Below, piece by piece: positions 17,690 through 25,182 of a DNA stretch of 64,000 nucleotides (position 1 is its first letter; each line of letters opens with the position of its first letter). Under the pieces are notes generated by a model, which saw only the letters and a list, made by a program, of their open reading frames with translations, searched no databases and was not told where the DNA came from. Both the position numbers and the translations under genes were made by a program. The stretch spans positions 62,001-126,000 of the forward strand of contig NZ_DATIND010000107.1 of the NCBI RefSeq assembly GCF_035474595.1, given 5' to 3'. The stretch comes from Longimicrobium sp. (lineage in GTDB: Bacteria > Gemmatimonadota > Gemmatimonadetes > Longimicrobiales > Longimicrobiaceae).

Positions 17690-18505
17690 ATGAGCGACCA
17701 GCATCCCGTCCCCGGCGGATCGAACCTGCCCGCGCGCAAGCTGTCCTCCACCGAGCTGGAGGCGGTGATCAAGCGCGCGGTGGAGCTGCAGACCGCGCGC
17801 GAGACGGAGATGACCGACGGCCTTTCCGACGCCGAGGTCGTCCGCATCGGCAAGGAGCTGGGGATCGAGCAGCACCTGGTGCGCCGCGCCATCTCGGAGG
17901 TGCGCAGCCGCCCGCCCGAGGAGCACGGGCTCACGGCGGCGATGATGGGCCCGGGGATCGTCCGCGCCGCGCGCACCATCCGCCGCCCCGCGGTGGAGCT
18001 CGGCATCTTCCTGGAGAAGTACCTGCTCGAGGCCGAGTTCATGGTGGTGGAGCGCCGCTTCCCCGACCGCACGCGCTACGTCCGTGCGCAGGGGATCGGC
18101 GCCGCGGTGGGCCGCACCCTTGGCAAGGTGGGAAGCCGCGTGGCCCCGCTGGACCTGCAGACGGTGGACGTGGGCGTGGCGCTGGCGGACGAGGACTCGT
18201 CGGTGGTCACGCTGCAGGTGGACCTCTCCACCGGCCGCACCTGGGGCGCGGTGGGCGGGCTGCTGGGCGGCACGGCGGGCGGCGGCGGCCTGGCGCTGGC
18301 GGTGCTGGCGACCACGGCGCCGCACATCCTGGCGCTGGCGGGGGTGGGCGTGCTGGCGGCGGGGGTGTTCGGGTCGCGGGGGATCTACCGGATCGTGGCC
18401 CGGACCATCCACAACAAGCTGGAGGCGTTCCTGGACCGCCTGGAGCACGGCGAGCTCCGCCTGCCGCAGCAGAAGCAGGAGTGGCAGAAGCGCTTCGGGC
18501 TGTGA
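17690..18505 (+). CDS. Hypothetical membrane protein with N-terminal helical domain
   Basis: 271 residues, not recognised as a named family. Residues about 15-75 (STELEAVIKRAVELQTARE, then GLSDAEVVRIGKELGIEQHL) look like a SHOCT- or HTH-like helical unit. The middle is a soluble alpha/beta region, and about 178-225 is a glycine-rich hydrophobic double TM (GAVGGLLGGTAGGGGLALAV, LALAGVGVLAAGVFG). The C-terminus is basic and helical. ATG 17690 follows thiolase by 61 bases. The opening module 'ELEAVIxRAxELQ' is, as I recall, frequent in Gemmatimonadota hypotheticals. Function unknown; possibly membrane-associated regulator. Confidence 0.7.
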   Translation: MSDQHPVPGGSNLPARKLSSTELEAVIKRAVELQTARETEMTDGLSDAEVVRIGKELGIEQHLVRRAISEVRSRPPEEHGLTAAMMGPGIVRAARTIRRPAVELGIFLEKYLLEAEFMVVERRFPDRTRYVRAQGIGAAVGRTLGKVGSRVAPLDLQTVDVGVALADEDSSVVTLQVDLSTGRTWGAVGGLLGGTAGGGGLALAVLATTAPHILALAGVGVLAAGVFGSRGIYRIVARTIHNKLEAFLDRLEHGELRLPQQKQEWQKRFGL

Positions 18506-18513
18506 GGCGGCAG

Positions 18514-18861
18514 ATGCGATCCCTCCGCTCGTCCCCGGCCGCCGCGGCGATGCTGGTCGCGCTCGCCGCGTGCGGGCGCGATCCCGCGAAGGCGGTGCTG
18601 GGCGAGTGGAGCAGCGGCACGGGGCGGATGGTCTTCTATCCCGACGGCCAGCTGCTGATCCAGCAGGCCGGCAGCGCCGCCACGGCCTCGGAGGCGCGCT
18701 ACGAGCTCACGGGCAGGCGCCATCGCCTTCTCCGCATCCGCGCGCTGGCGTCGTCGCCCACGGACTACGCGGTCGAGGTGTCGCGCGACAGCCTGGTGCT
18801 CTGCGCCCAGGCCCGCCCCGCCGAGTGCTTCCGCATGAGCCGGGTGAGGACGGATCGCTGA
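18514..18861 (+). CDS. Small putative lipoprotein
   Basis: 115 residues from ATG 18514, preceded by GAGGCGG. The N-terminus MRSLRSSPAAAAMLVALAAC carries a lipobox (LAAC, Cys 20). The mature part has a lipocalin-like or META-like beta pattern (AVLGEWSSGTGRMVFYPDGQ; ARYELTGRRHRLLRIRALA; YAVEVSRDSLVLC) resembling small 'threshold-of-function' lipoproteins that test protein stability, but no firm family. It begins 8 bases after the preceding stop and may be translationally linked to it. Confidence 0.65.
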   Translation: MRSLRSSPAAAAMLVALAACGRDPAKAVLGEWSSGTGRMVFYPDGQLLIQQAGSAATASEARYELTGRRHRLLRIRALASSPTDYAVEVSRDSLVLCAQARPAECFRMSRVRTDR

Positions 18862-18878
18862 GGCAAACGCGTGGAAGA

Positions 18879-19106
18879 GACGTCATCCTGAGGCCGGCCA
18901 CTCTGGACGTGCGGCATGCGCGAGCGTCGGCAGGCCGAAGGATCGATAGCCGAGGCCGGCACTGCGCTTCGGAGACGCTGCAGCGGTGTCACCGTCATGA
19001 GCAGCGGCGCGTCCGAAGCCGACATGCGAGGCAGGCTATGGATCCTTCGGCCTGCAAGCGATGGCGCGGAAGGCCAGGTCGGCGTGGCCGGCCTCAGGAT
19101 GACGTC
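18879..19106. repeat. A-family repeat, inverted doublet
   Basis: Termini GACGTCATCCTGAGGCCGGC and its reverse complement, the inner pair AGGCCGAAGGATCGATAGCC and GGCTATGGATCCTTCGGCCT, and a variable centre of about 80 bases. It fills most of 18862-19172. Confidence 0.85.
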
Positions 19107-19172
19107 TCTCCAGGTGTGACGGGATAAAAGCTGTCCGAACATCTTGAACAACGAACCTGTCAGGAGATACAG

Positions 19173-20057
19173 ATGGCCGAGATCAAGCGCGTGGGCGTGC
19201 TGGGGTGCGGACTGATGGGGAGCGGGATCGCGCAGGTGTGCGCCGCCGCCGGCTACGAGACCATCGTCCGCGAGGTCAGCGACGAGGTGGTGCAGAAGGG
19301 GATCGGCGGCATCGGCAGGCAGCTGGGCAAGCAGGTGGAGAAGGGGAAGCTCGCCGCCGAAGACCGCGACGCGCTGCTCGGCCGCCTGCGCGGCACCTCG
19401 AACCTGGAGGACCTGAAGGACTGCGACATCGTCATCGAGGCGATCGTCGAGAACCTGGACCTGAAGAACGAGATCTGGCGCACGCTGGACGGCCTGTGCC
19501 CGGCGCACACCATCTTCGCGTCGAACACCTCGTCGCTCACCATCGCCGACATGGCGGCGGCCACCAAGCGGCCGGAGCGCATGGTGGGGCTGCACTTCTT
19601 CAACCCCGTGCCGGTGATGAAGCTGGTGGAGGTGGTGAAGACCATCGCCACCGACGCCGCGGTGTTCCAGACCGCGTTCGACTTCGCGAAGTCGCTGGGG
19701 AAGGAGCCCATCGTCTGCAAGGACAACTCGGGCTTCGTGGTGAACCTGCTGCTGGTGCCGTACATGATGGACGCCATCCGCGCGCTCTCGGAGGGCGTGG
19801 CCAGCATCGAGGACATCGACAAGGGGATGCGGCTGGGCACCGGCTACCCGATGGGCCCGTTCGTGCTCTCGGACTTCGTCGGCCTCGACACGCTGGACAA
19901 GATCGGCGACATCATGTTCAACGAGTACAAGGAGAAGCGCTACGCCTCGCCGCCGCTGCTGAAGCGGATGGTCAGCCTGGGCTACTACGGCCGCAAGAGC
20001 GGCAAGGGCTTCTACGACTACTCGGGCGACGAGCCGAAGCCGATGCCGCTGGTGTGA
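19173..20057 (+). CDS. 3-hydroxybutyryl-CoA dehydrogenase
   Basis: 294 residues. Interconverts 3-hydroxyacyl-CoA and 3-ketoacyl-CoA with NAD(P). Rossmann fingerprint VGVLGCGLMGSGIAQVCAAAG at the N-terminus. Then DCDIVIEAIVENLDLK, ASNTSSLTIADMA (catalytic Ser region), VGLHFFNPVPVMKLVEVV (catalytic His), VCKDNSGFVVNLLLVPYM and GTGYPMGPFVLSDFVGLDTL (Asn/Asp helix). Single-domain form, as in PaaH/Hbd. AGGAGA lies just before ATG 19173. With the thiolase upstream it forms the two-enzyme core of a butyrate, PHB or short-chain beta-oxidation step, though a repeat and two unrelated genes separate them. Confidence 0.93.
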   Translation: MAEIKRVGVLGCGLMGSGIAQVCAAAGYETIVREVSDEVVQKGIGGIGRQLGKQVEKGKLAAEDRDALLGRLRGTSNLEDLKDCDIVIEAIVENLDLKNEIWRTLDGLCPAHTIFASNTSSLTIADMAAATKRPERMVGLHFFNPVPVMKLVEVVKTIATDAAVFQTAFDFAKSLGKEPIVCKDNSGFVVNLLLVPYMMDAIRALSEGVASIEDIDKGMRLGTGYPMGPFVLSDFVGLDTLDKIGDIMFNEYKEKRYASPPLLKRMVSLGYYGRKSGKGFYDYSGDEPKPMPLV

Positions 20058-20085
20058 TCGGCGGGTGCGGGATGATGGACGGGGG

Positions 20086-20109
20086 AGGGCGCCGCGAACG
20101 TGGCGCCCT
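20086..20109 (+). terminator. Terminator after the 3-hydroxybutyryl-CoA dehydrogenase gene
   Basis: AGGGCGCC-GCGAACGT-GGCGCCCT followed by TCTTCGTTT. Confidence 0.85.
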
Positions 20110-20160
20110 TCTTCGTTTCCATCCTTTTCGACGTCACCGTCATTCCGTTCCTTTTGTGAC

Positions 20161-20190
20161 GTAGGTATGGTTCTTGTAATGAGTTACGCG
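20161..20190 (+). promoter_or_regulatory. Conserved block upstream of peptide gene 2
   Basis: GTAGGTATGGTTCTTGTAAT then GAGTTACGCG, 51-80 bases before the start codon at 20241. It matches the block at 23111 upstream of peptide gene 3 at most positions (GTAGGTA..GTT.TTG....TTACGC), while the flanking DNA is unrelated. AT-richer than its surroundings. Probably a shared promoter or operator; which of the two cannot be told. Confidence 0.6.
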
Positions 20191-20240
20191 CAATTCCGGT
20201 CGGGGGACCGGACGGGGAAATCTTCAAGGGGAGGGTGATC

Positions 20241-20411
20241 ATGAAGAAGCTGACGCTGAACCTCGAGACCTTGGACGTGCAGAGCTTCGAGCCCGTCGGC
20301 GCGCGGCAGCAGGCCGGGGGAACCGTATTCGCGGCGGCCTCGCCCTCGAACACCTCACCGGCATGCTGCTACACCTTCGGCTGCGGCGATTCGATCCAGC
20401 AGGCCTGCTGA
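20241..20411 (+). CDS. Leader-bearing Cys peptide 2 (orphan RiPP-like precursor)
   Basis: 56 residues. Leader-like part MKKLTLNLETLDVQSFEPV with GGTV ten residues after SF, then a short linker rich in Ala/Ser/Pro/Thr. The core is PACCYTFGCGDSIQQAC, with four cysteines, all in the last 15 residues. The ending closely parallels peptide 3 (C-[YI]-T-F-[GT]-C-G-D-S-x5-C), so these two form a subgroup. GGGGAGGGTGATC before ATG 20241 is a strong ribosome site. A perfect 28-base palindrome follows as terminator. No processing enzyme adjacent. No signal peptide other than the leader. Confidence 0.75.
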   Translation: MKKLTLNLETLDVQSFEPVGARQQAGGTVFAAASPSNTSPACCYTFGCGDSIQQAC

Positions 20412-20440
20412 GGCGTTTCGCCCCACCGATGATCGTGAAC

Positions 20441-20468
20441 GAGGGGCGCCGCGGCCGCGGCGCCCCTC
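20441..20468 (+). terminator. Terminator after peptide gene 2
   Basis: GAGGGGCGCCGCGG and its exact reverse complement, a 28-base palindrome 30 bases after the stop. Confidence 0.75.
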
Positions 20469-20578
20469 GCCGCATTCCGCGGACGCGCGCCGCTCGGGGG
20501 AAGATTGCGCCGGGGAGGGCTCCCGATCACATTCGCCTGGGCGAAAACGGACCATGCTCGCCGTCACCATCGGGCATC

Positions 20579-21097
20579 ATGAACGACTTCGCGGCAGGGA
20601 CGCGCATCGCGATCCTCGGCAACTCCGGCTCGGGGAAGTCCACGCTGGCGCGGCGGCTGGCGGCGGAGACCGGCGCCGCGGTGCTGGACCTGGACACTGT
20701 GGCGTGGGAGCCGGGGAAGATCGCCGTTCCCCGTGAGCCGGCCGCCGCCGCCGACGACGTGCGGACATTCTGCGGCACGCACGCGCACTGGGTGGTCGAG
20801 GGATGCTACGCCCGCCTCGTCCGCGCCACCTTCGCGTTCCGGCCGCGGCTGGTCTTCCTCGATCCCGGCCTGGAGCAGTGCCTGGCCAACTGCCGGGCGC
20901 GGCCGTGGGAGCCGCACAAGTACGCGTCGAAGGAGGAGCAGGACGAACGGCTGGCGTTCCTGCTCACGTGGGTCGCCGGCTACTACACGCGCGACGGCGA
21001 CCTGTCGCTGGCCGGCCACCAGGCGCTCTACGACGCGTACGACGGGCCGAAGCAGCATCTCCGCGCGCTGGCCGAGGCCGGGCCCGCGCCGGTGTGA
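20579..21097 (+). CDS. P-loop NTPase, adenylate-kinase-like
   Basis: 172 residues. Walker A ILGNSGSGKSTLARRLAAE near residue 12; VLDLDTVAWEPGK near 35 and HWVVEGCYARLV near 73; LVFLDPGLEQCLANCRARPW near 90 (Walker-B-like hhhLD and lid with Arg/Cys). This is the small 'FlaR/shikimate-kinase-like' topology that phosphorylates small molecules, substrate unknown. ATG 20579 follows no clear ribosome site; an in-frame upstream extension crosses peptide 2's terminator and is rejected. Soluble. Confidence 0.75.
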   Translation: MNDFAAGTRIAILGNSGSGKSTLARRLAAETGAAVLDLDTVAWEPGKIAVPREPAAAADDVRTFCGTHAHWVVEGCYARLVRATFAFRPRLVFLDPGLEQCLANCRARPWEPHKYASKEEQDERLAFLLTWVAGYYTRDGDLSLAGHQALYDAYDGPKQHLRALAEAGPAPV

Positions 21098-21142
21098 TAC
21101 CGGATCTGGCTATCATCTGTGCATTACAATCGCACAGAGAGA

Positions 21143-21226
21143 GACGTCATCCTGAGGCCGACCACACCGTCGTTGCCCCTGCACGAGCGATTGCAGGCCG
21201 AAGGATCTATAGGCAAGGTCGCACGT
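21143..21226. repeat. A-family repeat, half element
   Basis: GACGTCATCCTGAGGCCGAC terminus plus the inner GCAGGCCGAAGGATCTATAGG and GCACGTG end, without the inverted second half. Shows that the half is the mobile or basic unit. Confidence 0.75.
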
Positions 21227-21325
21227 GCTTCCGGATTGCACGATCGATCTCCGAATCCGGTATGACGCTTCGCGGTACGACCGATGTCACACCGCTGGTG
21301 ATGGTCCCCTCTCCCGGAGATGACG

Positions 21326-21814
21326 ATGAAGATTCTGAGCGTGGCGGCATTGGCGGTCCTGCTGGCGGCCGGCTCCGCGACGGCGGATGCCGCCCCGCGG
21401 GTGCGCGCCTCCGCGGTGCAGGCCGATTCCGCCCACACGCCCGCGCGCGGCAGCGCCGAGCGGGCGGCGATCATGGACGCGCTGCGGGCGCACCGGCGGC
21501 GGTTCGACGCGCGGCCCGTCATCTTCGTGGTCAACCATCTCCGGGTGCAGCGCGGATGGGCGTGGGCGGCCGTCGCGCCGCAGTCGCCGGACGGGCGTTC
21601 GCGCTACGAGGAGGAGAGCGCGCTGCTGCGCCTGCGCGCCGGCCGGTGGCAGGTGGTGGAGCTGATGCCCGCGTTCGGCGAGCGCGAGGGCACGCCCGAC
21701 GAAGAGGATTGCGCCTGGTTCCAGCACCTGCGCCGCCGCCTCCCCGCCGTTCCCGCCGCCATCCTTCCGGCCGAGGGACGGCGGCCCTGTCTCGCGCCGC
21801 ATCACGGCCACTGA
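21326..21814 (+). CDS. Secreted hypothetical protein
   Basis: About 162 residues. Signal peptide MKILSVAALAVLLAAGSATADA. Mature region: RAAIMDALRAHRRRFDARPV, IFVVNHLRVQRGWAWAAVAP, RYEEESALLRLRAGRWQVVE. The plan (short helix with 'LR', then V-N-x-L-R-V...G-W-A..., then a strand pair) is a recurring periplasmic family of unknown function, seen in Proteobacteria as well. Two cysteines near the end (DCAWFQHL, RPCLAP) may pair. CGGAGA six bases before ATG 21326 supports this start over 21320. Confidence 0.7.
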   Translation: MKILSVAALAVLLAAGSATADAAPRVRASAVQADSAHTPARGSAERAAIMDALRAHRRRFDARPVIFVVNHLRVQRGWAWAAVAPQSPDGRSRYEEESALLRLRAGRWQVVELMPAFGEREGTPDEEDCAWFQHLRRRLPAVPAAILPAEGRRPCLAPHHGH

Positions 21815-21894
21815 TCGGCCGAGGAGCCGGCGAGGATCGATTAGGGCTCCCCGTCGCGTTCGTCACGACGACGCGGCCGGCAGGCGAAAACGAA

Positions 21895-21924
21895 CAGGGG
21901 CGCCGCTGCGATGCGGCGCCCCTG
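21895..21924 (-). terminator. Terminator for the 21945 minus-strand gene
   Basis: CAGGGGCGCCGC-TGCGAT-GCGGCGCCCCTG, 21 bases beyond the stop. It can serve either strand because the upstream plus-strand gene also ends nearby. Confidence 0.8.
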
Positions 21925-21944
21925 CTCGTATCACCCCGGATGGA

Positions 21945-22814
21945 TCACCAGCTCAGGTTGGCGGTGCGGCTGAAGGAGAACGAGCCGTCGGCCCACACCC
22001 CCGAATGCGTCGTGGTCGGGGTCCCGTGCGCGGGCCAGAAGTAGCCCACGTCCCAGGTGTCGTACGCGCTCTGGGTGGGGCAGTGGAAGCAGAAGTTCTG
22101 CGCGCCCGGCGAACCCACCTCCGCGCGGGCCTGGAGGAAATCGATGTTGGTGAGCGGGCTCCCGCCGCTGCAGCCCCCGCCGCCGTCCGCGCCGTACGCG
22201 GCGATGCTGGTCCCGGCCTCGTACCAGCGATGGAACCCGCCGTGATAGAGTGCCCACGGGCTGAACGAGAAGCAGCGCCATGCGAACGGCGATGCGGCGT
22301 ACGCGCTGGGAACGAGGAAGTCGAGGAGCTTGCCGCCGAGCGACGCCTGCCGCTCTCCTCCCTGGACACGGTACGTCTCGTTGTTGATGAACAGGGCGAC
22401 GGGCTCGCCGTTGCGGTCCACCAGCGAACCGTCCGGCCGCGCGGTGAGACCCTTGGCCTGAAGGAGCTCCGGCAGCTCGCGGGGAACGTAGTCGGTGCCG
22501 ACGATGAACAGGCCGGTACCCTGCCTGGCGACGTCGAGCTTCCGGACGTCGTCCACCGACACGAACCGGGCGCCGCGGGCGGCCTCGCGGGGCAGCCCCA
22601 CCGCGCCTCCCGTGACCCGGCTGGCGGTGATGCCGTTCGCGGCTCCATCCTTCGGCCACTCGCCGAGGTCGGTCGTCTTCATCTTCTCCTGCAGGGTGCG
22701 GTGCGGGATGCCGAGGGAATCGAGCTTGCCGGCGTAGCCGGGGTTCTCGTGCTGTGTGCCGCGGTGGTTACACGCGGCGAGGACTACGAGGAACAGGCTC
22801 GCGATGCGTTTCAT
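21945..22814 (-). CDS. Putative lipoprotein with aromatic, Cys-bearing C-terminal half
   Basis: 289 residues. Lipobox VVLAAC at residues 10-15 after MKRIASLFL. Residues about 70-180 resemble a small globular domain (FVSVDDVRKLDVARQGTGLF, VGTDYVPRELPELL). The C-terminal 110 residues are rich in Trp, Tyr, Phe and Gly with cysteines (WRCFSFSPWALYHGGFHRWY; GGGGCSGGSPLTNIDF; NFCFHCPTQSAYDTWDVGYF). They look like a secreted surface-exposed domain. GGAGACCGGAG precedes ATG 22814. No family recognised. It diverges from peptide gene 3, with 385 bases between that hold no other gene. Confidence 0.65.
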   Translation of the reverse strand: MKRIASLFLVVLAACNHRGTQHENPGYAGKLDSLGIPHRTLQEKMKTTDLGEWPKDGAANGITASRVTGGAVGLPREAARGARFVSVDDVRKLDVARQGTGLFIVGTDYVPRELPELLQAKGLTARPDGSLVDRNGEPVALFINNETYRVQGGERQASLGGKLLDFLVPSAYAASPFAWRCFSFSPWALYHGGFHRWYEAGTSIAAYGADGGGGCSGGSPLTNIDFLQARAEVGSPGAQNFCFHCPTQSAYDTWDVGYFWPAHGTPTTTHSGVWADGSFSFSRTANLSW

Positions 22815-23110
22815 CTCCGGTCTCCATTCAGGGGTAGGTCTCGCGGGAAGTACTTCGAGGAGGGCCGGCGAAAGCCGGAGTGCTGCGGAATGTGTCGCAT
22901 GGATGTAGTCGGCACAGGGCATGCCCGCCCGCGCCGGCGTCGGACGATCCGGTCCAACCGCAGCATCTACTTACGCTTGGGCCGCAATCGTAAAGGCCTC
23001 GCGGCGACACTGGGGATGTCCTTCTGCGGCTCAAATGTCCCGCTCTCATGGGGCAGTCGGCCCGTCGGCGTGATTGGCGCGAGCGTGTACGCTTTGCATC
23101 AATTAGCATT

Positions 23111-23140
23111 GTAGGTAGAGTTATTGCAGTGATTTACGCT
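23111..23140 (+). promoter_or_regulatory. Conserved block upstream of peptide gene 3
   Basis: GTAGGTAGAGTTATTGCAGT then GATTTACGCT, 60-89 bases before ATG 23200. Parallels the 20161 block. Surrounding DNA in 22815-23199 shows no gene and no other repeat. Confidence 0.6.
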
Positions 23141-23199
23141 TCCACTCGCCTCGTCGGAGGCGGAGAAGGAGCGGGAGACCAGCAACGCGGAAGGCGATG

Positions 23200-23376
23200 A
23201 TGAAGAAGCTGAGGCTGGAACTGGAGCGGCTCGACGTGCAGAGCTTCGATCTCGTGGATGGGCGCCAGCAGACGCAGGGAACGGTGCTCGGGGCGGACGC
23301 CGCGATGACGCTGCCGGAGTACTGCATCACCTTCACCTGCGGCGACTCGCGAATCCGGCCCTGCCTGGAGGATTGA
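23200..23376 (+). CDS. Leader-bearing Cys peptide 3 (orphan RiPP-like precursor)
   Basis: 58 residues (ATG 23197 would add one Met). MKKLRLELERLDVQSFDLV, then GRQQTQGTVLG (GTV ten residues after SF), then ADAAMTLPEYCITFTCGDSR and a last Cys before LED. Three cysteines, all C-terminal, two in C-ITFT-C. Same subgroup as peptide 2: 'LDVQSF', 'GRQQ/ARQQ', and the C-x-T-F-x-C-G-D-S core are shared. AAGGCGATG before the start. Followed by a hairpin; single gene. Confidence 0.75.
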   Translation: MKKLRLELERLDVQSFDLVDGRQQTQGTVLGADAAMTLPEYCITFTCGDSRIRPCLED

Positions 23377-23421
23377 GCTGCGGGCGGGCGGGCATCGCCG
23401 TCTGGCGAAAGCGGTCGATCG

Positions 23422-23446
23422 GGGGCGTCGCGGATGCGGCGCCCTT
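23422..23446 (+). terminator. Terminator-like hairpin after peptide gene 3
   Basis: GGGCGTCGC-GGAT-GCGGCGCCC with one mismatch, followed by TTTCGC. 45 bases past the stop at 23376. Confidence 0.6.
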
Positions 23447-23584
23447 TCGCTGTCCGGTGATGGCGCGACGCGCGCCTCACCGCCCGCCGCGTCGTCCGGC
23501 GTTGCGCCCGACCGGGTTCCCGATAACTTCGCTCGTGCGGACGATCGGGATTTTCTCCGCGTCGTAAAACCATCGATCTCACTC

Positions 23585-24388
23585 ATGATCATCGCCCTCG
23601 CATCGCCGCGCGTTGCGTCCTCCGTGGGCGGGGCGCTGGAGAAGATCAGGCTGCACATCGCCGAAGCCGCAGGGCGGGGCGCGGAGATCGTGTGCTTTCC
23701 GGAAGCCTATCTCCCGGGCCTGCGCGGGCTGGATTTCGAGGTGCCGCCGTTCGATCGCGAGCAGCAGGAGCAGGCGCTCGCTTCCGTCTCCGGGTGGGCG
23801 CGGACGCAGGGGATCGCTGTCGTTCTCGGGATGGAGTGGATCAGCGACGCCGGGCGGCAGATTGCATCCGTGGTGTTCGACAGCAGCGGGGAGAGCCAGG
23901 GGGTTCAGACGAAGAACCAGCTCGATCCGACCGAGGAGCCGCTGTACGTGCATGGGGACCGGCGGCAGATCTTCGAGATCGGCGGCGTGAAGTTCGGCAT
24001 CGCCATCTGCCACGAGGCGTTCCGCTACCCCGAGACGGTGCGGTGGGCGGCGGTGCGGGGGGCGAAGATCGTCTTCCACCCGCACTGCACGGGAAGCGAC
24101 CGCGCCGGGCCCGAGCTGGCAGAGTGGGGATCGGCCGCCGCGCCGTACTACGAGAAGGCGATGATGTGCCGCGGCCTGGAGAACGGGATCTTCTTCGCCA
24201 GCGTCAACTACGCGTTCCGCTACCAGGAATCGGCGACGACGATCGTCGGCCCGTCCGGCGAGTGCGTGGCGCATCTGCCGTACGGCGAGGAAGGCGTGCT
24301 GGTGCGGGAGATCGACACGGACGCCGCCACGGGCCTGCTCGCATCCCGCTACGCCCCGGAGCGATACCGGGACTCGATCGCGGAGTGA
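23585..24388 (+). CDS. Carbon-nitrogen hydrolase (nitrilase superfamily)
   Basis: 267 residues. Catalytic Glu-Lys-Cys triad located: VCFPEAYLPGLRG (Glu about 40), VQTKNQLDPTEEP (Lys about 110), FGIAICHEAFRYPE (Cys about 147, followed by H-E, as in the amidase-type members). Also VFHPHCTGSD and GLENGIFFASVNYAF. Substrate is unknown; the family hydrolyses amides, nitriles or carbamoyl groups. Cytoplasmic. ATG 23585 begins the first beta-strand IIALASP. No operon partner; the neighbouring HXXEE gene starts 40 bases downstream and may share the transcript. Confidence 0.88.
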   Translation: MIIALASPRVASSVGGALEKIRLHIAEAAGRGAEIVCFPEAYLPGLRGLDFEVPPFDREQQEQALASVSGWARTQGIAVVLGMEWISDAGRQIASVVFDSSGESQGVQTKNQLDPTEEPLYVHGDRRQIFEIGGVKFGIAICHEAFRYPETVRWAAVRGAKIVFHPHCTGSDRAGPELAEWGSAAAPYYEKAMMCRGLENGIFFASVNYAFRYQESATTIVGPSGECVAHLPYGEEGVLVREIDTDAATGLLASRYAPERYRDSIAE

Positions 24389-24428
24389 GCGGTCGGCTCG
24401 CGCGGCAATCACCCTCCTCCGCATCCGG

Positions 24429-24935
24429 ATGTCACGTCGCGCCGCGCTCTGGCTGATCGCGCTCTTCCTCCTCCTCCACAACGCGGAGGAGGCGCTCACC
24501 TTTCCGGCTTATCTCCCCGAAATCCCGCGCCGCCTTCCCGCCGGGATCGCCCGGCTCGTGCACGTCACGTATCCGCAGATGCTCGCCGCGCTCGCGCTCG
24601 CGACCGTCATCCCCATCCTCCTGATCGCCTGGGTCGCGCGCTGTCCCGACCGGCCAACGCGGCTGTGGCTCGCGCTGCTGCTGCAGGCCGTGGTGCTGCT
24701 GAACGTGTTCTCCCACCTCGCATCGGCGGCGCTGGTGATGCGCGGATATTCGCCCGGCCTGCTCACGGCGCTGCTCATCAACCTTCCGTTCTCCATCTAC
24801 CTGCTCCGGCGGGCGATGCGGGAGCGGTGGGTGAGCCGGCGGGCGCTCTGGCTGGCCGTACCCGCGGCGGTCGTGGTGCACGGCCCGCTGCTGATCGGCC
24901 TCGTCCTTCTCGCCGGATCGCTGTCGGGCCGCTGA
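24429..24935 (+). CDS. HXXEE domain membrane protein
   Basis: 168 residues, four or five hydrophobic helices. The family tag HNAEE (H-x-x-E-E) is at residues 17-21 in LFLLLHNAEEALTFP, with aromatic and acidic residues on following loops. Integral inner-membrane protein; the HXXEE motif suggests a metal-binding membrane enzyme, but no activity is established. Starts ATG 24429, close behind the nitrilase-family gene. No other feature of note. Confidence 0.82.
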   Translation: MSRRAALWLIALFLLLHNAEEALTFPAYLPEIPRRLPAGIARLVHVTYPQMLAALALATVIPILLIAWVARCPDRPTRLWLALLLQAVVLLNVFSHLASAALVMRGYSPGLLTALLINLPFSIYLLRRAMRERWVSRRALWLAVPAAVVVHGPLLIGLVLLAGSLSGR

Positions 24936-25086
24936 TCGGACGAGCTGGCCTGCATCCCGACAGCGGCCCGATTTCCGCGCGTCCGGCGACGCGGCGGAAA
25001 TATCCATCCTCCCGTCCTTCCAAGCCTTTGCAGGTGGAGCTGAGCCGGTCCGCGCCCCGCGGGTCCGGGCGCGCCCGCGAATTTCA

Positions 25087-25116
25087 TTGACTTCGGCGCT
25101 TTTTCAGGCATAAACT
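25087..25116 (+). promoter_or_regulatory. Possible promoter for the 25183-28226 gene pair
   Basis: TTGACT, 18-base spacer with a TTTTT run, TAAACT. The rest of 24936-25182 shows no gene. Confidence 0.45.
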
Positions 25117-25182
25117 GCTCGTCCGCAGTCTTCCCGCCTGGAATCCCTCCCCAGCGTCGCTTCCGCCCTCCCGGAGGTTGCC

